In this document: one piece after another, positions 1 through 7,733 of the stretch | Position numbering within the stretch: position 1 is the stretch's first letter | Layout of the letters: every line of letters begins with the position of its first letter | Source: Microvirga flocculans ATCC BAA-817 | GTDB lineage: Bacteria; Pseudomonadota; Alphaproteobacteria; Rhizobiales; Beijerinckiaceae | Direction of reading: 5' to 3' | Length of the DNA stretch: 64,000 nt | NCBI RefSeq assembly: GCF_000518665.1 | Contig: NZ_JAEA01000009.1 | Span: forward strand, 62,001 to 126,000 | Notes under the pieces: generated by a model | The model's input: only the letters and a program-made list of their open reading frames with translations | The model's database searches: none | What the model was told of the DNA's origin: nothing | Translations under genes and position numbers: made by a program

Positions 1-588
1 CACCTGCCGAAGGGCGTGCATTTCGTGCCTGCGCATCCGGTGGCGGGCACGGAACATTCCGGCCCCGATGCGGGCTTCGCCACGCTCTTCCACAATCGCT
101 GGTGCATCCTCACCCCGCCCGAAGGCGAGGACGAGGGAGCCGTCGAGCGCGTGCGCGCGTTCTGGTCCGCCATGGGCTCGAACGTGGAGACGATGAGCGC
201 GCAGCATCACGACCTGGTGCTCGCCATCACGAGCCATGTGCCGCATCTCATCGCCTACAACATCGTCGGCACGGCGGCAGATCTGGAAACCGTCACGCAG
301 GGCGAGGTGATCAAGTTCTCCGCCGGCGGCTTCCGCGACTTCACCCGCATCGCCGCGTCCGACCCGACCATGTGGCGCGACATCTTCCTGCACAACCGCG
401 AGGCCGTGCTGGAAATGCTGGGCCGCCTGAACGAGGATATCGCCCTGCTCGCGCGCGCCATCCGCTGGGGCGAGGGCGACAAGCTCTTCGACCTCTTCAC
501 CCGCACCCGCGCCATCCGGCGCGGCATCATCTCGTCGGGCCAGGAAACGCCGGAGCCGGATTTCGGCCGCCGGCGCGAGGGCCAGTAA
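1..588 (+). CDS. tyrC: Prephenate/cyclohexadienyl dehydrogenase, C-terminal part
   Basis: Oxidative decarboxylation of prephenate or arogenate in cytoplasmic tyrosine synthesis. The reading frame is open from base 1, so the N-terminal NAD-binding half lies outside the window. What remains is the helical dehydrogenase domain: the substrate-binding motif HPVAGTEHSGPDAGF comes first, followed by ITSHVPHLIAY and KFSAGGFRDFTRIAASDP, all typical of TyrA/TyrC. The protein ends in a charged tail. It converges on the DUF2125 gene with a 9-base gap. The family assignment is secure; TyrA versus arogenate-preferring TyrC cannot be decided from the fragment. Confidence 0.9.
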   Translation, partial: HLPKGVHFVPAHPVAGTEHSGPDAGFATLFHNRWCILTPPEGEDEGAVERVRAFWSAMGSNVETMSAQHHDLVLAITSHVPHLIAYNIVGTAADLETVTQGEVIKFSAGGFRDFTRIAASDPTMWRDIFLHNREAVLEMLGRLNEDIALLARAIRWGEGDKLFDLFTRTRAIRRGIISSGQETPEPDFGRRREGQ

Positions 589-597
589 AAGCCCCGA

Positions 598-1650
598 TCA
601 ATAAAGCGGCTGCAGCTTCACGTTGGGGATCACGAAGGGTCCCATGGCGAGAAGGCCGTTCTCGAGGCGCAGCGGCGGCATGGGAGCAAGGCGCGGCTTG
701 TCGCCCGGCTGGGCTGTGCCGGCGCGCGGATTCTGCCCCAGCAGCATGCCCAGGATATTGCCGCCGACGCGGCCGCCGGTCAGGGTGCCGATGAGGCCGT
801 CGAGCCCGGCCGCCGCGACGTCGAGCCGGCCCGTGGGCCGGCGCTGATCGTCGAGGCGCAGCTCGCCCTTGGTCTCGACCCGGCGCGCGCCCTTGGCGGC
901 CGACAGCATGAGAACGTCGATCTTGCCGCCCGCTCCGCGCCAGAGTTCCAGCTCCTCCGCGATGGTTCCTCCCTTGAAGCCGTCGGCCTGCGTGACGGTG
1001 ATGTCGGCATTCAGGTTCGTGGGCTCGGCGCCGCCGATGAGCGCATCGAGCAGGGGAAGGCGCGCCTCCGTCACGGAGGCCGCGACGTCGCGGGCCTGCT
1101 CGGCGGTGCGGGACGGGTTGGGGCGCACGTGAAGTTCCAGGTGCTTGCCGGAGCCCGACAGCTCGCCGGTTCCCAGGCCGGTGACGGTCACCTTCGGCGC
1201 GTCCGCCGCGATGGAAAGGCGCTGCAGGCCCGTCTGGGAGGCATTCACGCTCGCCTGAAGGAGATCCCAGCTGCCCTCAACCGCCACGGTGCCGTCGCTG
1301 ACCCGCAGGGGCCCCGCCAGCTCGGCGATGATGCGGCGCGGCTGATAGATCTGCGCCACCGCCTCGGTGCGGCCGAAGGAAGCGGTCACGACGCCCCGCC
1401 TCACGTCGAGGGAATTGCAGATCAGTTCGATGCGGAAGGGATAGCCTGCGATGGTGCGGTCCGCGCAGGTCCATTGCCGTCCCTGGCGGGCCTCCGCCGC
1501 GAGCCAGCCGTCGAGGGCGTCCACCGCGCGGTTGCGGATCGCGAACCAGGCAACGCTCCAGGCGATGGCGACGAGGAGCAGCAGAACGAAAGGCGTGTAG
1601 AGCCAGAAACGGCTGCGACGAACATTCCCCACCGGGGCGGCCTGATCCAT
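598..1650 (-). CDS. DUF2125 envelope protein
   Basis: A 350-residue protein with one N-terminal hydrophobic segment (about residues 13-33, FWLYTPFVLLLLVAIAWSVA) followed by a long soluble part, so it is probably anchored in the inner membrane facing the periplasm. The pattern matches the DUF2125 family of alphaproteobacteria, whose function is unknown. I chose the ATG at 1650 because an AGGAGA ribosome site lies just upstream; the frame stays open to 1842, but that extension runs through a dispersed repeat (1697-1736) and has no coding character. No enzymatic motif is visible. Confidence 0.75.
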   Translation of the reverse strand: MDQAAPVGNVRRSRFWLYTPFVLLLLVAIAWSVAWFAIRNRAVDALDGWLAAEARQGRQWTCADRTIAGYPFRIELICNSLDVRRGVVTASFGRTEAVAQIYQPRRIIAELAGPLRVSDGTVAVEGSWDLLQASVNASQTGLQRLSIAADAPKVTVTGLGTGELSGSGKHLELHVRPNPSRTAEQARDVAASVTEARLPLLDALIGGAEPTNLNADITVTQADGFKGGTIAEELELWRGAGGKIDVLMLSAAKGARRVETKGELRLDDQRRPTGRLDVAAAGLDGLIGTLTGGRVGGNILGMLLGQNPRAGTAQPGDKPRLAPMPPLRLENGLLAMGPFVIPNVKLQPLY

Positions 1651-1696
1651 GTGCGATCTCCTGTTGTGCCGGCGCTTCGTAACCCAAGCGCCGCGT

Positions 1697-1736
1697 GCGG
1701 AAAAGTGGACCCGCCTTCTCATTGAGAAACGCTCTT
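1697..1736. repeat. Dispersed intergenic repeat, copy A
   Basis: The segment carries the core GGAAAAGTGGACCCG followed by TTCTC..GAAACGCTCT. The same 15-base core and a similar flank recur at 13471-13510, and a related core (GGAAAAGTGGGAACCGGTTTTT) lies inside the larger element at 21531-21636. Short repeats with a GTGGAxCCGGTTTT core are common between genes in Rhizobiales. This copy lies between the divergent DUF2125 and cyclotransferase genes. Confidence 0.55.
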
Positions 1737-1828
1737 CAAAACGGGCGGCGAATCGATTCCAAAAAAGGTGCTCCCTTCCGGGTCCGATGCTATACGCCCG
1801 AAACAGGCAAGGTTCGGGCACGGGTGAG

Positions 1829-2365
1829 ATGAAGGACCTCACGGAGGATTTATGGGTGTTCGGCTACGGCTCGCTCATGTGGCGGCCGGGCTTTGCGTAT
1901 CGCGAGCGCGTGCACGCCCATCTCTACGGCTATCACCGTTCGCTCTGCGTCTTTTCCCATGTCCATCGCGGGACACCCGAGCATCCGGGGCTGGTGCTGG
2001 GGCTCGATCGCGGCGGGCGCTGCCACGGCGTGGCGTTCCGCGTGGCGCCGGAAGAGGCCGAGGCCACCATCGGGTATCTGCGCGAGCGCGAGCAGGTCAC
2101 GGCGGTCTACCTGGAGCGTCATCTGCCGGTGCGCCTGGCCGATGCGCGCCGGGTCCGCGCGCTCGCCTATGTGGTCGACCGCAACCATGGGCAATATGCG
2201 GGCCGCCTCTCCTTCGAAGAAGTGGTCCGGCTCGTGCGTCAGGGACAGGGCATTTCGGGGCGTAACCCGGATTACGTCCGCAACACCTACGATCATCTCG
2301 TCGGCATGCAGGTGATCGATCCGCTGCTGCACAGAATCGTCGCCGCTCTCGCTCAGGAGGCCTGA
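1829..2365 (+). CDS. ChaC-like gamma-glutamylcyclotransferase
   Basis: A 178-residue protein of the ChaC family, which releases 5-oxoproline from glutathione in the cytoplasm. It begins with the family's nucleophile-loop motif VFGYGSLMWRPGF (residues about 10-22) and carries YLREREQ, the family's YLxxRE signature with the likely catalytic glutamate; the C-terminal part has GISGRNPDYVRNTYDHL. The ATG at 1829 is preferred because the conserved domain starts eight codons later; the frame is open to 1649 without recognisable protein. Its 3' end overlaps the convergent hypothetical gene by 13 bases. Confidence 0.88.
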   Translation: MKDLTEDLWVFGYGSLMWRPGFAYRERVHAHLYGYHRSLCVFSHVHRGTPEHPGLVLGLDRGGRCHGVAFRVAPEEAEATIGYLREREQVTAVYLERHLPVRLADARRVRALAYVVDRNHGQYAGRLSFEEVVRLVRQGQGISGRNPDYVRNTYDHLVGMQVIDPLLHRIVAALAQEA

Positions 2366-2787
2366 GTTTCTTCCTCGCGCAGATCCTCGAAGATCGCGCG
2401 GCGATCCTCGTCCGTCGTGGCGAGCCGGTGAATGTGGAGTTCGGTGGCGCCCCGTTCGCGGACCTTGGCGAGCCAGCGCAGGCGCGTCTGCTCGGCAGGC
2501 TCCGCGCCCGCCATGGCGGCATCGACCACCATGCCGGTTCCGGCGCGGTCCCGCTTCACGGCGAGAATCACGGCGTCGGCGACCTCCAGAAGCTCCGCCT
2601 CGTTGAGCGGGTGCACGCCGACGATGTAGCGGCGGCCGGAACGCCCGCGCCAGGAACTCAAGGTGGAAGAGGAGCGAAGCCCTGCGGTCGCCCGTAGCCT
2701 TTCCTCGCGCACGCCAGCCCTCCGCATCCGGTCGTTGCGGAGATCCCGCATGGCCGCATTCCAGGATATGGTTCGTTTGTTCGCCAT
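2353..2787 (-). CDS. Hypothetical protein, probably leaderless
   Basis: A 144-residue basic protein I do not recognise. The N-terminal 50 residues are rich in Arg and Ser (for example RNDRMRRAGVREERLRAT). The rest looks like a compact alpha/beta domain (RRYIVGVHPLNEAELLEVAD, then AVILAVKRDR) with an acidic tail. No signal peptide or membrane segment is visible. There is no ribosome site before the ATG at 2787; instead a promoter-like element and a palindrome sit immediately upstream, suggesting a leaderless mRNA. The 3' end overlaps the cyclotransferase gene tail to tail. Confidence 0.6.
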   Translation of the reverse strand: MANKRTISWNAAMRDLRNDRMRRAGVREERLRATAGLRSSSTLSSWRGRSGRRYIVGVHPLNEAELLEVADAVILAVKRDRAGTGMVVDAAMAGAEPAEQTRLRWLAKVRERGATELHIHRLATTDEDRRAIFEDLREEETQAS

Positions 2788-2825
2788 ATGTTCTTATATG
2801 TAAGAATCGGCGGAAGAGTCGTCAA
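2788..2825 (-). promoter_or_regulatory. Candidate promoter with palindrome abutting the start codon
   Basis: Read on the minus strand there is TTGACG (2820-2825), a 17-base spacer and TACATA (2797-2802), placing the expected transcription start within a few bases of the ATG at 2787. A perfect inverted repeat TTCTTA-CATA-TAAGAA (2791-2806) overlaps the -10 position and could be an operator. This is inference from sequence pattern only. Confidence 0.4.
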
Positions 2826-2944
2826 GACGCCGGAAACCTTGGCTGGACTGGGTTTTCGAGCTTTCTTGCCGTCCCCGGGCAACGGAGGCCGGGCAGGGGC
2901 CGCCCCGCGCTCCGGCCGGGAATGACGCGATGGGATGACGTTCG

Positions 2945-3712
2945 TCAGGCCTTCGAGAGCGAGGTCTCCGAAGAGGATGAGGGGCCGAGTCCCAGCTCCC
3001 TCCGGCCCTCTTCGTAGAGCCGGTTAGAGGCTCCCTCGATCCGCGCCTGCACTTCCTGGAAGAATTCCTCCCGCGGCAGGCCCGGGGCGATGGGATCGAG
3101 CACCTCGATCCGCACCGTGCCGGGGCGGCGGATGAACCGGCGGCGCGGCCAGTAGAGGCCCGAATTCATGGCGACCGGGATGCAGGGGAAGCCGAGATTC
3201 TGGTAGAGATGCGCCACGCCGTACTTGTAGGCCGGGGGGGCTCCCGGCGGACGGCGGGTGCCCTCGGGAAAGATGATGATCTGGCGTCCGTGCTGGGCCT
3301 CGTCCTTGGCGCGGGCCGTCATCTGGACGAGCGCGAGCGAGCCTGCCTTGCGGTCGATGGGCACGCAGCGGGCTTTCGCAAGGTACCAGCCGAAGAAGGG
3401 GATCCACATCAGCTCCCGCTTCAGGATGTAGGTCGGGTCGTCGAGGATCGTGACGAGGGCGAAGGTCTCCAGAAACGACTGGTGCTTGGCGGCGACCAGC
3501 GCCCCGCCCGGCGGGATCTTCTCCCGGCCCGTGATGACGACCCGTGTTCCCGCGATCACGCGCAGAAGCCAGAGCGACGTATGGGCCCAGGTCTGGACTA
3601 GCCGCATGAACACGCGGCGCGGCACCAGGAAGGCCGGGATCAGCATGATCAGCCACAGGACCAGGTTGACGTAGAAGGCGACGTTGAACAGCAGGGAACG
3701 GACGATCAGCAT
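2945..3712 (-). CDS. plsC: 1-acyl-sn-glycerol-3-phosphate acyltransferase
   Basis: A membrane-associated acyltransferase that makes phosphatidic acid from lysophosphatidic acid in phospholipid synthesis. The 255-residue protein has an N-terminal hydrophobic stretch (residues 5-30), the catalytic block KHQSFLETF (an H-x4-E variant of HX4D), and the glycerol-phosphate binding motif FPEGTRRPPGAP, in the usual order and at the usual family length. It is the last gene of the minus-strand ftsE-ftsX-ydcF-plsC run, 74 bases after ydcF. The basic PLSC motifs are intact, so the family call is firm. Confidence 0.9.
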   Translation of the reverse strand: MLIVRSLLFNVAFYVNLVLWLIMLIPAFLVPRRVFMRLVQTWAHTSLWLLRVIAGTRVVITGREKIPPGGALVAAKHQSFLETFALVTILDDPTYILKRELMWIPFFGWYLAKARCVPIDRKAGSLALVQMTARAKDEAQHGRQIIIFPEGTRRPPGAPPAYKYGVAHLYQNLGFPCIPVAMNSGLYWPRRRFIRRPGTVRIEVLDPIAPGLPREEFFQEVQARIEGASNRLYEEGRRELGLGPSSSSETSLSKA

Positions 3713-3786
3713 GGCTTCTTGAAAAAGGAAAAGCGGAGCAACGGGCTCCGCGGGCGCGCCACCTTATAAGGTTTTTTGCGGCTTCT

Positions 3787-4635
3787 CTAGCGCCAGACGG
3801 GCTCTGCGACGAGCTGCCGATTGACCGGCGACCCGCCGCTGATGATCTGGACGACCGAGGAGCGCTCCGGGTCCTCCTCGAAGCGGGTGCGCACCCAGAC
3901 TGCCAGGAACTTCAGGTATTCCGAAAAGATTACCCGGGCCACGGCCGGATTGTGCCACCATTCGTGCGGATCGATGGTCGCGGCGACGGGATAGGGGATC
4001 TTCTGGAGGTTCGGCAGGGCGTGGTCGAGTTCCACGAGGGTGCGCGGCATGTGGTAGTTCGAGGTCACCACGATCAGGGTGCTGAAGCCGTTCTGTTCGG
4101 CCCAGCGCCGGGTCTCGATGGCGTTCCCGATGGTGTTGCGGGCCCGGTAGTCGAGGTCCACGCAGCAATCGAACAGGCGGCGCTGGCCGGGGTTGAGCCG
4201 GGCGATCTGCTCGCGACTGGTGTTCTCGTTGACGCCCGAGATCAGCAGACGCTGGGCATAGCCCTTGGCCAGCAGGTCGATGGCGTCGCCGATGCGCTGC
4301 GCGCCGCCGGTCATGGCGACGATTCCGTCCGCCCGGGTCTCCGGGGGCTGCTCGAAGCGGTCGAGGCTGTAGACGAAGCTTAAGAAGCCGAGGAAGCCGA
4401 CGATCGCGGCAGCGGCGCCGGCCCAGAAGCCGAGGCCCAGCAGACGCCGTGCCCATGAACGGCGGGCGGGCGCTCGGGACGATTCGGGCATCGTCCAGCC
4501 CCAGCCGAGGGCTTCCATGGTGTCCCTGGCGTCCGGCGCACTCCAACTCTGCGTTCGCGAGGTCATCTTGGACGAAGATAGTGGAGAATGCGGCAAGGGA
4601 GAGGCAACCCGCTTTGTCCGGTCGGCTGTCACCAT
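3787..4635 (-). CDS. YdcF/DUF218 family protein
   Basis: A 282-residue protein with one membrane segment (around residues 68-92, LLGLGFWAGAAAAIVGFLGFL) and a DUF218/YdcF domain (DGIVAMTGGAQRIGDAIDLL, then GVNENTSREQI and VVTSNYHMPRTLVEL). Members such as SanA and ElyC act in envelope processes; the reaction is not established here. The ATG at 4635 shares one base with the ftsX stop codon (TGATG), which supports translational coupling. Later in-frame ATGs at 4566 and further on cannot be excluded. The position after ftsEX fits a cell-envelope role. Confidence 0.8.
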   Translation of the reverse strand: MVTADRTKRVASPLPHSPLSSSKMTSRTQSWSAPDARDTMEALGWGWTMPESSRAPARRSWARRLLGLGFWAGAAAAIVGFLGFLSFVYSLDRFEQPPETRADGIVAMTGGAQRIGDAIDLLAKGYAQRLLISGVNENTSREQIARLNPGQRRLFDCCVDLDYRARNTIGNAIETRRWAEQNGFSTLIVVTSNYHMPRTLVELDHALPNLQKIPYPVAATIDPHEWWHNPAVARVIFSEYLKFLAVWVRTRFEEDPERSSVVQIISGGSPVNRQLVAEPVWR

Positions 4636-5618
4636 CAACCGCTTTCGTTAAGAAAACGTCTCACGGTCAGGCGCGAGACGATGCCCGTGATCAGCGCCAC
4701 GAGCAGGGCGATGAGGACGACGACCGCATAGCCGCTCCAGCTGATCGTGAAGGCGCCGAACAGGGCCTCGATCTGGTCGCCCGTGGGGCTCGCCCGCAGG
4801 GACCGGGTCACGAGCCCGAGAAGCAGGGTCAGGACCAGGGCCGCCCCCGCGCCGATGGCGCTGCCGCGCAGCCCGAGGCGGAAGAAGCGGCGCTGGAACT
4901 CCCTGGCGATGAAATCGTCGTTCGCGCCGACGAAATGGAGCACCTCCACCACCTCCCGGTTGCCCGCCATGGCGCCGCGGGTCGCGAAGATCACCGCAAG
5001 GCCCGCGGCGACGAGCACCAGAACCACCAGAAACACGCCGATCCCGATGATGGTGTTGGCCATGGTCGAAAGCCGCGAGACCCAGAGGGCGTGATCGTCC
5101 AGGGTTGCCCCCGGCACCTCGCGCTGGAGGGATTGCCTCAAGTTGCCGAAATCGGGCTTCGCGCCCTCCTGGATCTTGATCACGATCAGGCGCGGCACCG
5201 GCAGGTCGTTGAAATCGAGGCCGGTTCCGAGCCAGGGCTCGAGCAGGCGTTCCGATTCCTCCTTGGTGAAGGCCTGGGCCTTCTCCACGCCCGGCGCCTG
5301 GCGGGCGAGGGCGGTCGCGCGTTCCACGTCCTGCTCGATGGAGCGCTGGGGATTGGGGCGGATCTGGATCGTGACCTCCCGGGCGATCTCCGAGCGCCAT
5401 TGGGCGGAACTCGCGGAGACGAGCTCGGCGCCGCCGGCGCAGAGCGCCGCCAGGAAGGTCAGGATCGCGATGACCGCGGCGAGCGCCTGCCCGCCCGCGG
5501 AATCCACCGGCACGAGGGGGGCGTTGCGGCTCAGCGAGGCGGGCAGGGACCGTTTCGGCCCGTCCGGAGCCGCGGCCTTCCTCAGTCGAGGCTGGGAGGG
5601 GGCGTTCATCCGGCTCAC
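4635..5618 (-). CDS. ftsX: Cell division protein FtsX
   Basis: The membrane subunit of the FtsEX complex, which links ATP hydrolysis by FtsE to control of peptidoglycan hydrolysis at the septum. The protein has a basic cytoplasmic N-terminus, a first membrane helix (about 42-64), a large periplasmic loop (about 65-180) and three C-terminal helices in the FtsX permease domain. The start is a GTG overlapping the ftsE stop (GTGA), and an ATG three codons in (5609) is the alternative. The 327-residue length and four-helix topology are typical. Confidence 0.9.
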   Translation of the reverse strand: MSRMNAPSQPRLRKAAAPDGPKRSLPASLSRNAPLVPVDSAGGQALAAVIAILTFLAALCAGGAELVSASSAQWRSEIAREVTIQIRPNPQRSIEQDVERATALARQAPGVEKAQAFTKEESERLLEPWLGTGLDFNDLPVPRLIVIKIQEGAKPDFGNLRQSLQREVPGATLDDHALWVSRLSTMANTIIGIGVFLVVLVLVAAGLAVIFATRGAMAGNREVVEVLHFVGANDDFIAREFQRRFFRLGLRGSAIGAGAALVLTLLLGLVTRSLRASPTGDQIEALFGAFTISWSGYAVVVLIALLVALITGIVSRLTVRRFLNESG

Positions 5619-6319
5619 TCGTCGATATGCAGCCTGCCGTCGCCGAGCACGAGGCGGCGGACGTCGAGCTGGTCCATGAGGCTGAAATCGTGGGTCGCGA
5701 TGACCACGGAGGTTCCGAGCCGGTTGAGTTCGATGAAGAGGCGCAGGAGGCGGCGGGCAAGCGAGGGGTCCACGTTGCCGGTGGGCTCGTCCGCGAGCAG
5801 AAGGTCGGGGCGCACGATCAGCGCGCGGGCGATTGCCGCGCGCTGCTTCTCGCCGCCGGAGAGCACGGGCGGGAGCATGTGCATGCGGTCGCCCAGGCCC
5901 ACCCAGCGCAGCAGCTCCACGACCTCGGCGCGATAGCTCGATTCCTCCTTGCCCTGCACCCGGAGCGGCAGGGCCACGTTCTCGTAAGTGGTCAGGTGAT
6001 CGAGCAGGCGGAAATCCTGGAAGACCACGCCCATGCGGCGGCGCAGGCCCGTGAGTTCGTCCTTCGAGATCCGGGACACGTCCTCGCCGAAGAGCGAGAT
6101 CAGGCCGCGGGTCGGCTTCACGGAGAGCAGGATCAGCCGCAGGAGCGTCGTCTTGCCGGCGCCCGAGGGGCCGGTGAGGAACTGGAAGGAGTTGGGCTCG
6201 ATGGAGAAGGTCAGGTCGCGCAGGACCTCGGGCCCCATGCCGTAGCGCACGCCCACATTCTCGAAATGCACGACCGGGGCCGCGCTGTCATCGAATTCCT
6301 CGTCGTAATACGCTCTCAC
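5615..6319 (-). CDS. ftsE: Cell division ATP-binding protein FtsE
   Basis: The ATPase of the FtsEX division complex, acting at the cytoplasmic face of the inner membrane. The Walker A motif GPSGAGKTT is at residues 50-58, the ABC signature LSGGEKQ at 153-159 and Walker B LLLADEPTGNVD from 173. The start is a GTG at 6319, with a roughly 18-residue N-terminal extension rich in acidic residues before the ABC fold begins. It is the first gene of the minus-strand run with ftsX, ydcF and plsC, and is divergent from hpt. Confidence 0.93.
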   Translation of the reverse strand: MRAYYDEEFDDSAAPVVHFENVGVRYGMGPEVLRDLTFSIEPNSFQFLTGPSGAGKTTLLRLILLSVKPTRGLISLFGEDVSRISKDELTGLRRRMGVVFQDFRLLDHLTTYENVALPLRVQGKEESSYRAEVVELLRWVGLGDRMHMLPPVLSGGEKQRAAIARALIVRPDLLLADEPTGNVDPSLARRLLRLFIELNRLGTSVVIATHDFSLMDQLDVRRLVLGDGRLHIDE

Positions 6320-6566
6320 GCGCGCTCAAGCCATCCTTGGAAATTCATGGTCCCGTGGCGGGAAAAGCCCCGATTCGCTCCCTTATCGCCCCGCCATGGT
6401 TAGCAAGCCATAAACTTGCCCAGGAGGCACGGGAAGCGGCCGCCTCGCGGGACATTGCCGCAGGACGGCGCCGAAAAGCACCGTCACCGTTTGACATCCT
6501 CGGCCAAGCATGGTCGTGAAGGGGAAAGGCCCCAAGCCATTGTCGCATTCTTTCTGGACGATCATG

Positions 6567-7142
6567 ATGACCGCTGCCCACCGTATCCGGGTTCTCTTCG
6601 ACGAGGACACCATCGCCAAGCGCAACGAGACTCTGGCTCAGGAGATCGCGGATGCGAAGCCCGAGAACCTGCTCGTCGTGGCCGTGCTCAAGGGCAGCTT
6701 CATGTTCGCCGCGGACCTGATCCGCGCCCTGCACCGCGCCGGCCTCTCGCCGCAGGTCGAGTTCGTTCACCTGTCGAGCTACCTGGACGGCACGGTCTCG
6801 ACCGGCAACGTCACGATCCTGCGCGACATCGAGAGTGACGTGCGCGGGCGCGACGTGCTGCTGGTGGACGATATCCTGGAATCCGGCCGCACGGTCACCT
6901 TCGCCAAGGATCTGCTCATGGCGCGCGGCGCCAAGAGCGTGAAGACGGCGGTTCTCCTCGAGAAGCCCGGCAAGCGCGCCGTGCAGATCGAGCCGGACTA
7001 TGTGGGCTTCACCTGCCCCGACGTGTTCGTCATCGGCTACGGCATGGATGTGGCCCATTCCTACCGCCAGCTGCCCTTCGTCGGCGTCCTCGACCATCAC
7101 GACCCGGACCCGGACCTGTTCGACGAGAAGCCGTCCGCATAA
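6567..7142 (+). CDS. hpt: Hypoxanthine phosphoribosyltransferase
   Basis: A cytoplasmic purine-salvage enzyme converting hypoxanthine or guanine plus PRPP to the nucleotide. The 191-residue type I phosphoribosyltransferase has the PRPP loop VLLVDDILESGRT at residues 97-109 and an early LKGSFMFAADL block, both characteristic of Hpt. The ATG at 6567 has a GGACG ribosome site six bases upstream; adjacent ATGs at 6564 and 6510 are possible but less well placed. It converges on tspO with an 11-base gap. Confidence 0.9.
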   Translation: MTAAHRIRVLFDEDTIAKRNETLAQEIADAKPENLLVVAVLKGSFMFAADLIRALHRAGLSPQVEFVHLSSYLDGTVSTGNVTILRDIESDVRGRDVLLVDDILESGRTVTFAKDLLMARGAKSVKTAVLLEKPGKRAVQIEPDYVGFTCPDVFVIGYGMDVAHSYRQLPFVGVLDHHDPDPDLFDEKPSA

Positions 7143-7153
7143 GGGGCGGCCGG

Positions 7154-7663
7154 TCAGCCGTTGAGGTGCCAGACGGCCGCGTTCAGCGCGGTCGCGAAGG
7201 AAACCCAGGCGAGATAGGGCGCGAGCAGAAGCGCCGCGACGCGGTCGAGATTCCAGAAACGGCGCATCGTCGCCAGGATCGCCACGATCAGGGCGGCGAT
7301 GACGACGAGCCCCAGGATCGGGCTGTGCGCGCCGAAGAAGGCGAAGGACCACAGGCAGTTCAAGGCGAGCTGCACGAAGAAAGCCGTGATGGCGGCAAAA
7401 CGGCCCGGGAGATGCTTCGGCAGGGACAGGATGCGCCAGACCGCATAGGCCATGAGGGCGTAAAGCAGCGTCCAGGCGATCGGGAAGGCCCAGTTCGGCG
7501 GCGTGAAGCCCGGCTTCTCGAGGCCTGCGTACCAGGTCGGGATGTTGGGGTTGGTGACGAGGCTGCCCGCCGCCGCCACGGCCACGACCGGCAGCACCGC
7601 GATCAGAATCCGTTGAAACGGCGGCGTTGCATGACCGTCCGTCATGGTTTGCTCTGTATCCAT
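7154..7663 (-). CDS. tspO: TspO/MBR family tryptophan-rich sensory protein
   Basis: A small five-helix membrane protein of the TspO family, which binds tetrapyrroles and other ligands and modulates pigment or stress responses in alphaproteobacteria. The signature runs WYAGLEKPGFTPPNWAFPIAW, then LNCLWSFAFFG and LAPYLAWVSFATALN, in the expected order. The ATG at 7663 has an AAGGGA ribosome site. At 169 residues it is of normal length, with a short hydrophilic N-terminus before the first helix. It is divergent from the trans-sulfuration gene. Confidence 0.9.
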   Translation of the reverse strand: MDTEQTMTDGHATPPFQRILIAVLPVVAVAAAGSLVTNPNIPTWYAGLEKPGFTPPNWAFPIAWTLLYALMAYAVWRILSLPKHLPGRFAAITAFFVQLALNCLWSFAFFGAHSPILGLVVIAALIVAILATMRRFWNLDRVAALLLAPYLAWVSFATALNAAVWHLNG

Positions 7664-7733
7664 TCTCGAAATCCCTTTAAGACGGTGCGTCATTCTTCAG
7701 TGATGCAACCTGTCACGCTTCCGGAGGTTCCCC

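Noticed and set aside
7664-7733. Possible SAM riboswitch upstream of the trans-sulfuration gene
   Set aside because: Only 70 bases separate it from the divergent tspO, and no conserved SAM-II or other SAM riboswitch core is recognisable.
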